This document shows, one piece after another, positions 35,226-41,290 of a DNA stretch of 41,290 nucleotides. The position numbers and the translations under genes are program-made. The stretch comes from a bacterium (GTDB lineage Bacteria; UBP15; UBA6099; JAJRTR01), in NCBI GenBank assembly GCA_024278215.1, contig JAJRTR010000164.1, positions 1 through 41,290 of the forward strand. The letters are read 5' to 3'. The first letter of the stretch is position 1; the number at the start of each line of letters is the position of its first letter. The notes below the pieces were generated by a model. That model did not search any database, had not been told where the DNA came from, and was given only the letters and a program-made list of their open reading frames with translations.

Positions 35226-36506
35226 ATGAGCGAAGAAGTAAGAGCAGAATTCATCACACACCTTATCAACGGCAACAATGCCATGCACAGAGACGAACTC
35301 GATCTTGCCGTGGCTGAATACTCCCTTGCGCTCGACCATAACCCGAACTTCCCACTGATTTATACAAAGCTGGGACAGGCAAACTTTAAAAAGAAGGATT
35401 TCGAGAAAGCAATAAGCTGTTTCAAGAAAGCTCTCGAACTGAACCCCGGCCACAGGGAAACCCTCTACAGGCTTGCTATGGCTTATGAAGCCACCGAACA
35501 GCCTGTAAAAGCCGCCGTAGTATATGAGATGATGGACGAAGAAGATCAAAGAAAAGAAGGCTCCGCCACGTCGCCCGGCAATAAAAATAAATCGCGAAGG
35601 CGTTCTTCATCGGCGAAATCACTGCGCTCGATAAAAACATCCGAAGTATTGCCGCTTTCACTCAGGACATTCACAACACATCCGCTTCTGATCGTACCTG
35701 TGTTCATTGGAATCGCCGCCTCGCTACTCATTGCGAAAGCCATCATGCCTTTCTTTTACATGATACCTGGCGACAACACTGAAATCCTGTCATTTTTTAC
35801 ATACTTGCTGAACGGACGGCAGATAAATGCAGCCACTGTTATTTATGTAGTTGTTAACATGTTAATCGCAACGATTATCTGCGCGCCTCTTTTCGCTTCG
35901 GTAACGATACTTACAAGATATATCTACAGGGACAAACAGACATCGTTCGGCACAGCGCTTACAGAATCCTTTGCCCGGATATCGCCCCTTTTGAGCACTG
36001 CAATAATCGGCGCAGCCGTAACCGCGCTTGTTGTCGCGCTCGGCATCTTCCTGTTTCAACTTTCCACAATTGTCCTGTATGAAATCTGGGGAGTAAGTAT
36101 CAGATTGCGGCCGCTGGCGCTTCTTACAGCCCCGCTGCCTGCCGTTTATTTCATTTATGCTGTTCCATCAATCGTTATTGACAAGAGAGATATGGAGAGT
36201 GCACTAAAGAAAAGCGGGCGCATCGGGAAAAGGTATTTCCTTAAAACCGCCTGCCTGCTGTACTTTGTTGTTATTGTTTATTCATTGATAGTGTTCGCAT
36301 TTTCTAAAATCGGATACGCCGGTTCGGCGCTTCCTTATCTTTGCATCGCGCCGGTAATAACCTTTACTCTCATTCACATAACAATGGTTTTCACAGTCGG
36401 ACAGGAAATAAAAAACATTCCACGCTCGGAGACCCGCGGCGGCTCCCCGGTGACAGATGAGAAGGCTGGTGAATCAGTTGATTTAAGTGCAAAAAGACGG
36501 AAATGA
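35226..36506 (+). CDS. TPR protein with C-terminal membrane domain
   Basis: A 426-residue protein. Residues about 8-110 are three tetratricopeptide repeats, the second being the clearest (IYTKLGQANFKKKDFEKAIS, then KALELNPG). A basic Ser/Arg/Lys-rich linker (residues about 115-145) leads to a hydrophobic domain with about six transmembrane helices, the first around LIVPVFIGIAASLLI. The C-terminal tail is polar. The TPR part would face the cytoplasm and bind partners. The membrane half resembles DUF-type membrane proteins with a YciC or glycerophosphoryl-diester layout, but no firm family was recognised. A TATAAT lies at 35156-35161 without a good -35 box. The start codon has no clear ribosome site, though the TPR begins soon after it. 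It is divergent from addB. Confidence 0.8.
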   Translation: MSEEVRAEFITHLINGNNAMHRDELDLAVAEYSLALDHNPNFPLIYTKLGQANFKKKDFEKAISCFKKALELNPGHRETLYRLAMAYEATEQPVKAAVVYEMMDEEDQRKEGSATSPGNKNKSRRRSSSAKSLRSIKTSEVLPLSLRTFTTHPLLIVPVFIGIAASLLIAKAIMPFFYMIPGDNTEILSFFTYLLNGRQINAATVIYVVVNMLIATIICAPLFASVTILTRYIYRDKQTSFGTALTESFARISPLLSTAIIGAAVTALVVALGIFLFQLSTIVLYEIWGVSIRLRPLALLTAPLPAVYFIYAVPSIVIDKRDMESALKKSGRIGKRYFLKTACLLYFVVIVYSLIVFAFSKIGYAGSALPYLCIAPVITFTLIHITMVFTVGQEIKNIPRSETRGGSPVTDEKAGESVDLSAKRRK

Positions 36507-36530
36507 CGATTGTCAACTGAAAATGGACAA

Positions 36531-36718
36531 CAATAGAGCCAATTGCAAAATTATGTTCGTAGCGAGGTCGAGCGAAATTGTTCAGAGCAAGGCGGAGGTG
36601 TAAAATCCTCGCAGGCGTACTTGCAGAGTACGTCGAGGAAGATTTTGCGCCGACAACGCAGCTATGGACAATAGCAGCCGACCGCAGCAGAATCAGAACT
36701 TTGCAATTGGCTCAATAG
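36531..36718. mobile_element. MITE-like element with terminal inverted repeats and 6-bp target duplication
   Basis: The element is 36537-36712 (176 bp). Its ends are AGCCAATTGCAAA and, inverted, TTTGCAATTGGCT: 13 perfect pairs, with 17 of the first 19 matching. It is flanked by a direct CAATAG at 36531-36536 and 36713-36718, a perfect 6-bp target-site duplication (5 bp if the G/C beside the ends belongs to the repeat). Inside is a large imperfect palindrome centred near 36627, with AAAATCCTCG pairing with CGAGGAAGATTTT and GTAC-TTGCAGA-GTAC at the tip. No open frame for a transposase is present, so it would need one in trans. It separates two convergent genes. Confidence 0.75.
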
Positions 36719-36722
36719 CGAA

Positions 36723-38048
36723 CTAAATCCTTGAATAAACCGCAAAAAGCAACAGCCCGGCCACCAGCATCATGAACGCCGGAATAATAAGCAGCCTGTA
36801 TATTCCGCCGAGATTCGCCTTGAAATAATCTTTTGTGAGTATCAGGCAGAAATGCACCGGGCTCAACATCATTCCCATGTATCCGAATGAATATGCCAGC
36901 GCGAGATATGCAAACTTAACATCGGACTCCATAACAGACGCCGGCAACAGGGAAATAACAAGCGGGAACGACGCACCCACGAATCCCACGGCAATGCCCA
37001 TCACAATTCCTGATATGAAGGGCAGGGCGGCTATCACCACCAGCGGCGGGATGTTATACAATTCGAGGTCCGCCTTTGCCGCGGAAAACGCATCGACTCC
37101 CGTCAGCATATCCCTGAACAACATTATCCCCACAACCAGAAGTACCATTGACAACTGGTTCTTCGAGAGAAAATATTCAGCAATTGTCCCGACACCCGTT
37201 TTCTGTGTCGCGGCCAGCCAGACTATCCCGAATATCACTCCCATGATGACAGGCCAGTATTTCCCCGCGAGGTCGGACATATCAATCTGCAAGTGAGTGC
37301 TCAGAAAACCAATCACAGGACCCGCCGCGAATATCGTAACTATCACGATTATTATGCTTGCGCTTTCCCTGATGGTTTTAAAAAGGTAATAACTTCTATT
37401 ATTGTCGTTATTCTCGATGTTCTGCTTATCCTCATCGTTATTCTTCGCTGCAAAAGCCGGTTTAAGAATAAACAGGTATCCACTCGCTACGGCAGCAAGT
37501 GTCAAAGGTATGTTGAAGAGTATTATCTTCCACATAGAGGCGTGGAAAAGGTGCGAAGCAAGAATAACACCGGGGTAGAGCGGCCACCAATATTCCCACA
37601 CGTGCCTGAACCAGTAATTGATCGCCGATTTCTGCTCGGGGTTCTGTCCACTGCCGGCGCCGCATGCCGTATCGACCATCGGGGCGCTGAAAATGGCTCC
37701 TCCGGGCATCGGCAGCAATCCGATCAGCGCAGGCAGCGCGGCTCCGCTGTACATCGATTTTCCAAGCAGCCTGCTGAAGGATTCCACTATTTTTTTCAGC
37801 ACTCCCGTTCCATCCATCAGGTTGCTGAACCCAAGAATCAGGACTACCACCGCTATAAGAAATCTCGTTTCGGCTGAGATAGAAGAGCGTGCGGCTATTT
37901 TCAGTGTTTCCACAATACCTGCGTTGAACCACAGCCCCGAAATCCCGGACATCAACAGCAACGATGCCCACAACGGTGCCTTCAGCCTGTATAATATCAC
38001 TATCCCTGAGAATATTATCAGTATTTTAAACAATGCCTGTATTCCCAT
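36723..38048 (-). CDS. DUF401 family integral membrane protein
   Basis: A 441-residue membrane protein with about ten or eleven hydrophobic segments, of the DUF401 family in the broad ion-transporter group of anion permeases. Diagnostic blocks are LLPMPGGAIFSAPMVDTA and SAINYWFRHVWEYWWPLYPG, plus the near C-terminal GYMGMMLSPVHFCLILTKDY. The two halves probably form an inverted repeat with re-entrant loops, as in related permeases (inference). ATG 38048 is chosen, with GGAAG 5 bases upstream; a GTG at 38111 would add 21 residues but has no ribosome site. The substrate is not known. It is divergent from the histidine kinase, so that pair could regulate it, although nothing in the sequence proves this. 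Its 3' end abuts the MITE-like element. Confidence 0.88.
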   Translation of the reverse strand: MGIQALFKILIIFSGIVILYRLKAPLWASLLLMSGISGLWFNAGIVETLKIAARSSISAETRFLIAVVVLILGFSNLMDGTGVLKKIVESFSRLLGKSMYSGAALPALIGLLPMPGGAIFSAPMVDTACGAGSGQNPEQKSAINYWFRHVWEYWWPLYPGVILASHLFHASMWKIILFNIPLTLAAVASGYLFILKPAFAAKNNDEDKQNIENNDNNRSYYLFKTIRESASIIIVIVTIFAAGPVIGFLSTHLQIDMSDLAGKYWPVIMGVIFGIVWLAATQKTGVGTIAEYFLSKNQLSMVLLVVGIMLFRDMLTGVDAFSAAKADLELYNIPPLVVIAALPFISGIVMGIAVGFVGASFPLVISLLPASVMESDVKFAYLALAYSFGYMGMMLSPVHFCLILTKDYFKANLGGIYRLLIIPAFMMLVAGLLLFAVYSRI

Positions 38049-38284
38049 TATCGCTTCCACGGAAGTCAATAATAGCGGCGCACTTATATAAAGTAAAGCA
38101 GTGTTTATCACGCAGCACTACACAGGCACCTAAGATGTCGGGCAGTTTCGATTATTGTTTTCCTGAAGGTTCCATTATCGCCGGCTATGCACTATACTTT
38201 CGTATTATCACGTTTCAATACATGTTTATAGAATGCTGTCCGGTAAAGAGCAGGAGTTTTAGTTACCCTGCGAAGGTGTTGATC

Positions 38285-39859
38285 ATGACAGGCGACAACT
38301 CGGGAAATATAGATCAGAAAATGAGAATATCATATCTCGAATCCATGTTCGAGAAGATGGAATTATTGCTTAATTCCACAGATGTGCTTATCGCTTTTCT
38401 GGACAGCGAAGGCCATATCATTTTTGCAAATAAATCCATGGCCGAGAGTTTAGGTGCAGACATTCATAACTGCGAAGATACCGTAATCTGGGATTTTATG
38501 GACGCCGAAACCGGGAATAGAAGAAAAAAATATTTTCGCGAATGCCTCGAAAAGAACAAGCTTGTAAACTTCGAAGACGAGAGAAACGGAAGATATTTCA
38601 TAAACAGCTTCGCGCCCGTGAGCAACAACAATGCAATTGTAATGGTTCGCAATATAACACCACGCCGCAGGGCGGAGATCGCACTCAGAGAAAGTGAAGA
38701 GAAATATCGCAGCCTCGTCGAGAACGCCAATGACGGTATCTGCATTTTCACCGAAGAAGCTGTGCTTTATGCCAACAGACGGTTTTCCGACCTTGTGGGT
38801 TTTCAGGCCGACGGCATCATCGGAACATCGCTCTCTCTTTATATCGCCCCGTCCGAAAGAGACTGCTTTATAAGAAATATCGCAAGTTTAGCGCATGGAG
38901 AAAAAACTCAATTCGTTTTCGATTCCATGATCAATCACCGGGACGGCATCAGGATAAATATCGAATTCAACATCAGCGTTATTACCTACAATGGCCACAG
39001 GGCATACCTGGCCTTTATGCGCGATATTACAAACCGTGTCAACTCCGCCGCTGAACTGCGCAGGCACAGGGACCACCTGGGCGAACTCGTCTACGAGCGT
39101 ACACTCGAACTCACTCTTACCAACAAGGAACTTCGCCATGAAATCGCTGAAAGAAAACTCGCACAGGAATCACTCCAGTCCGCTAAGAGCGAGGCGGAAT
39201 TCTATATTGACCTTATGTCTCACGACCTGACCAACTTCAACCATGCGCTGCTCGGCAACATAGACCTCCTCGACCATGCTATAAACGGCGACGACAAAGT
39301 GCGCCGCCTTCTGAACTCGTGCAGGCGGCAGATCGCAAGGAGCAAACTTCTGATACACAAAGTACGCACATTCTCCAAAATCAAAGACATCGCCGCCGCC
39401 GATCTTATGGAAATAGACCTCAACGTCTGCATCACCGATTCCATCAATTTAATGAAAAAAATGTATCCCGGCAACGACGTGCAATTCGTTTTCGAGCCGG
39501 AAGGGAAAAAGAATATTCTTGGCGCCGACATCTTATCGGCCGCCGTCAATATTGTACTCGAAAATGCTGTCGCACATGCCGGCGCACAAATTGTAAATGT
39601 CGAAATATCTGTCATGGAAAACAATGTGGATGGCCTTGACGTCTGGACACTATGCGTGGCGGATAACGGACCCGGCTTTTCCGACGAACAGAAAAAAAAT
39701 GCTTTTACTACCGACGGCAACACACTTAGAGGGCTCGGCCTGCCTCTTGCCAATGAGATCATGAAAACACTTGGTGGTCGTATAAAGATCGAAGACAGAA
39801 CTCCGGGAGTTCCGCAACACGGTGCGCTTGTTACCCTGTCCATTCCGAAAGCCCGATAA
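38285..39859 (+). CDS. Cytoplasmic PAS-domain sensor histidine kinase
   Basis: A 524-residue kinase without transmembrane segments. The ATG at 38285 has GAAGGTG 7 bases upstream; the frame is open back to 38033, but the extra part overlaps the divergent gene. PAS domain 1 is about residues 25-130 (LIAFLDSEGHIIFANKSM) and PAS 2 about 145-260, each ending with an RDIT- or RNIT-type motif. A coiled-coil segment (ELVYERTLELTLTNKELRHE) precedes the phosphoacceptor block LMSHDLTNFNHALLGN, with H313. The SHDLTNFN style is the one seen in archaeal and deltaproteobacterial kinases (SHDINNMN-like), not the common SHELRTP. The ATPase has the N box (VNIVLENAVAHA), G1 box VADNGPGF and G2 box GLGLPLA. A single-domain response regulator follows 110 bases later and is its likely partner. 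Confidence 0.9.
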   Translation: MTGDNSGNIDQKMRISYLESMFEKMELLLNSTDVLIAFLDSEGHIIFANKSMAESLGADIHNCEDTVIWDFMDAETGNRRKKYFRECLEKNKLVNFEDERNGRYFINSFAPVSNNNAIVMVRNITPRRRAEIALRESEEKYRSLVENANDGICIFTEEAVLYANRRFSDLVGFQADGIIGTSLSLYIAPSERDCFIRNIASLAHGEKTQFVFDSMINHRDGIRINIEFNISVITYNGHRAYLAFMRDITNRVNSAAELRRHRDHLGELVYERTLELTLTNKELRHEIAERKLAQESLQSAKSEAEFYIDLMSHDLTNFNHALLGNIDLLDHAINGDDKVRRLLNSCRRQIARSKLLIHKVRTFSKIKDIAAADLMEIDLNVCITDSINLMKKMYPGNDVQFVFEPEGKKNILGADILSAAVNIVLENAVAHAGAQIVNVEISVMENNVDGLDVWTLCVADNGPGFSDEQKKNAFTTDGNTLRGLGLPLANEIMKTLGGRIKIEDRTPGVPQHGALVTLSIPKAR

Positions 39860-39892
39860 CCGGCACCATATTCGGCATTATATGACAGAATA

Positions 39893-39922
39893 TTAAAGGA
39901 ATAAAGAAATGCTGCTTATAAT
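39893..39922 (+). promoter_or_regulatory. Possible promoter of the response-regulator gene
   Basis: A perfect -10 TATAAT (39917-39922) with a weak -35 TTAAAG (39893-39898), 18 bases apart. It lies in the gap between the kinase and the response regulator, which could therefore be transcribed partly on its own. Confidence 0.35.
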
Positions 39923-39969
39923 AATTTTAGGGGTGGGGTAGGGCGTAGAAGCCCCGAAAGACCAAACTG

Positions 39970-40341
39970 ATGTCGAAGAAAATCTTCATAGTCGAAGACG
40001 AAGCCGATATTGTCGAGTTCTATATCGAGGTGCTCGAAATGTACGGCTTCGACGTTGTCGGCAGCGCCCGAAACGGAGCGCAGGCCGTCGTGAAGTTCGC
40101 CGCCATGTCCGAACATCCCGACATCATCATCATGGACCACCGAATGCCGATTATGACAGGCATCGAAGCCACAACAAAAATCCTCGAAATCGACCCCGAC
40201 GTAAAAATAATATTCGCCAGCGCCGACGATTCCATTGAAAAACAGGCCCGCCAACTCGGTGTCGTCTCCTTCGAAAAGAAACCCTTCGACCTCGACCGCC
40301 TCATCGCCGCCGTCCGCGAAATATCCTTTCCCGATAACTGA
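39970..40341 (+). CDS. Single-domain response regulator (CheY-like)
   Basis: A 123-residue receiver domain without an output domain. The acidic pocket is E9-D10, the phosphorylated residue is D56 in IIIMDHRMP, the switch Ser is S84 and the conserved Lys is K104 in EKKPFD. Proteins of this kind act by protein contact, or as phosphate shuttles in phosphorelays. It lies downstream of a PAS histidine kinase on the same strand, which is its probable phosphodonor. A DNA-binding function can be excluded. The ribosome site is weak (GAAAG about 11 bases upstream of the ATG). Confidence 0.92.
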   Translation: MSKKIFIVEDEADIVEFYIEVLEMYGFDVVGSARNGAQAVVKFAAMSEHPDIIIMDHRMPIMTGIEATTKILEIDPDVKIIFASADDSIEKQARQLGVVSFEKKPFDLDRLIAAVREISFPDN

Positions 40342-40400
40342 ACTGATGATGTAAAAGTAAATATTTGTATTGTTGACACAATCTGTGATAGATTTCAGGA

Positions 40401-40814
40401 ATGAGAATCATAGGAATTGATCATGGCCAAAGACGGATAGGCGTTGCGGTGAGCGATGAAAAATGCCGCATCGCACTGCCTTTGTGTGTTGTGGACGGCA
40501 AGAAAAGCCTCAAGGCTCAGTTTGCGGAGATATTCGACAAGTATGAGATCAGCGAGGTTGTCGTAGGCGATCCGCTTAATTTGGAAGGCGAGTCAGGGAA
40601 ACAGTCTGAAAAAGCCCGCAGATTTGCAGACAGGATTGAAGCGTGGTTTGGCTTAAAATGCAGGATGTGGGACGAAAGATTCACATCTTTGCAGGCCGAT
40701 TCGGCGGCAAGAAAGTCAGGTTCCCACAAGGACAAAGGAAAACGAGACATGGCTGCTGCCACGTTGATATTACAGTCTTATCTGGATTTTACATGCAGGG
40801 AAAATCGTCAGTGA
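40401..40814 (+). CDS. ruvX: Putative pre-16S rRNA nuclease / Holliday junction resolvase RuvX (YqgF)
   Basis: A 137-residue RNase H-fold protein. The first strand GIDHGQRRIGVAVSD carries the catalytic Asp, VVVGDPLNLEGESG is the second conserved block, and WDERFTSLQAD is the third. DMAAATLILQSYLD completes the C-terminal active-site helix. The length is typical of the family (about 140). Such proteins process the 5' end of 16S rRNA and have been proposed as junction resolvases. The ATG at 40401 has no normally spaced ribosome site, since AGGA directly abuts it. ATTGT-TGAC-ACAAT (40369-40382), a small palindrome just upstream, could be an operator, but nothing more supports this. The gene is probably an independent unit. 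Confidence 0.93.
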   Translation: MRIIGIDHGQRRIGVAVSDEKCRIALPLCVVDGKKSLKAQFAEIFDKYEISEVVVGDPLNLEGESGKQSEKARRFADRIEAWFGLKCRMWDERFTSLQADSAARKSGSHKDKGKRDMAAATLILQSYLDFTCRENRQ

Positions 40815-41020
40815 AATAGCTCTTCAAGGGTGATTTCTATACAATGTGTTGATTCGTGTATAAAAAGTCACGGATGACATTTGCCAACAGCCAATAAGCG
40901 ACAACAGCGAACTTGCAAAGAGTATTTTTGTGCATTTTCGACAACTTTGACAACAACGGCTGCATTGAGAATAATTAATTACATGCGAATCAATGTGTTG
41001 TCTTGAAAAATTTTTATGGA

Positions 41021-41150
41021 GAAAGCTGGTGCTTTCAGGTTTCGACGTTCCCAAAGGTCCATCATGTGAATGATGAAAAATCATAAACTTAAGACTATAA
41101 TGATAGCTGAGGAGACTATTGTGTATGTATATGCAATAAACATACACAAT
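41021..41150 (+). ncRNA. Cluster of three hairpins, possible structured RNA or terminator region
   Basis: Stem 1 is GAAAGC (41021-41026) / GCTTTC (41031-41036) with loop TGGT. Stem 2 is CATCAT (41060-41065) / ATGATG (41070-41075) with loop GTGA. Stem 3 is ATTGTGTATGT (41118-41128) / ACATACACAAT (41140-41150), 11 perfect pairs with an 11-base loop. No known riboswitch or small-RNA consensus was recognised. Stem 3 could equally be an operator or terminator. Confidence 0.3.
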
Positions 41151-41193
41151 AATACACATGATTTATAAATCCCTGATGTTGCCGCCGCTGGAT

Positions 41194-41235
41194 TAAAAAT
41201 GACCCTTTATGCTGAAGTAATAATGACCCCACAGT
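41194..41235. mobile_element. Possible terminal region of an IS21-like insertion sequence
   Basis: AAAAATGACCC and TAATGACCCC place the motif TGACCC at 41200-41205 and 41224-41229, 24 bases apart. Spaced copies of GGGTCA/TGACCC are usual at IS21-family ends. No transposase is visible because the window ends here, so the assignment is weak. Confidence 0.25.
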
Positions 41236-41290
41236 AAGACAATATAATACCAGTAACAGGGAGAGGAAGCAAGGGCAAAGGGAAGCCCCC

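Larger units (their letters stand above)
40815..41290. other. 476-bp non-coding right end of the window
   Basis: No gene is supported after ruvX. The interval 40815-41020 is AT-rich without clear signals. The interval 41021-41150 contains three hairpins, annotated separately. From 41194 on, spaced TGACCC motifs suggest the edge of an insertion sequence whose body would lie outside the window. Confidence 0.5.

Noticed and set aside
40373-40401. TTGACA as -35 box of a ruvX promoter
   Set aside because: A correctly spaced -10 box would overlap the start codon, and no good -10 sequence is there.
40824-41159. Minus-strand frame of 111 codons at the right end
   Set aside because: It passes through perfect hairpins, lacks a ribosome site and has a low-complexity start.

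Overview
The window looks like chromosomal DNA of an uncultured Gram-negative bacterium of moderate GC content. Evidence for an outer membrane is a beta-barrel protein ending in phenylalanine (20518-22539), a lipoprotein and several signal peptides. The CoA-thioester gene set on the left suggests anaerobic or fermentative degradation of a hydrophobic or cyclic carbon source, as in Desulfobacterota or neighbouring candidate phyla. That placement is inference; no rRNA or other phylogenetic marker is present.

Region 1 (1-8277) is a same-strand acyl-CoA operon. It holds the end of an acyl-CoA dehydrogenase, an iron-dependent alcohol dehydrogenase interrupted by an in-frame TAG, an SCP2 protein, two thiolase-fold proteins without the thiolase cysteine, an SCP2-SCP2-DUF35 fusion, a stand-alone DUF35 protein and a phenylacetate-CoA-ligase-like enzyme. 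It reads as a pathway for making, oxidising and cleaving the side chain or ring of a hydrophobic acyl-CoA. The Cys-less thiolase/DUF35 pairs recall steroid side-chain aldolases.

Region 2 (8538-11329) is a compact AT-richer operon with its own sigma70-type promoter: a LicC/PntC-like cytidylyltransferase, a CobD/HisC-like PLP enzyme and a CDP-alcohol phosphatidyltransferase. Together they could build an amino-alcohol (or aminophosphonate) phospholipid head group.

Region 3 (11330-23224) is a surface or secretion island: a 2007-residue secreted protein (fibronectin-III-like domains, a long beta-rich region, a tail with 14 Cys and 6 Trp), a second FN3 protein and an outer-membrane barrel. Near-identical 36-bp direct repeats lie on either side.

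Region 4 (23225-27654) is accessory: an AT-rich lipoprotein downstream of a remnant reading frame, hairpin-rich repeats, a protein of unknown family, a secreted protein of unknown family and a FecR-domain protein.

Region 5 (27692-41290) is mostly housekeeping: an AddAB-type helicase/nuclease pair, a TPR membrane protein, a DUF401 permease-like protein, a PAS histidine kinase with a single-domain response regulator, and RuvX. A 176-bp MITE-like element with a perfect 6-bp target duplication sits at 36537-36712, and a shortened relative at 27692-27740. The right end has several hairpins and possibly the edge of an insertion sequence. No tRNA, rRNA or CRISPR array was seen.
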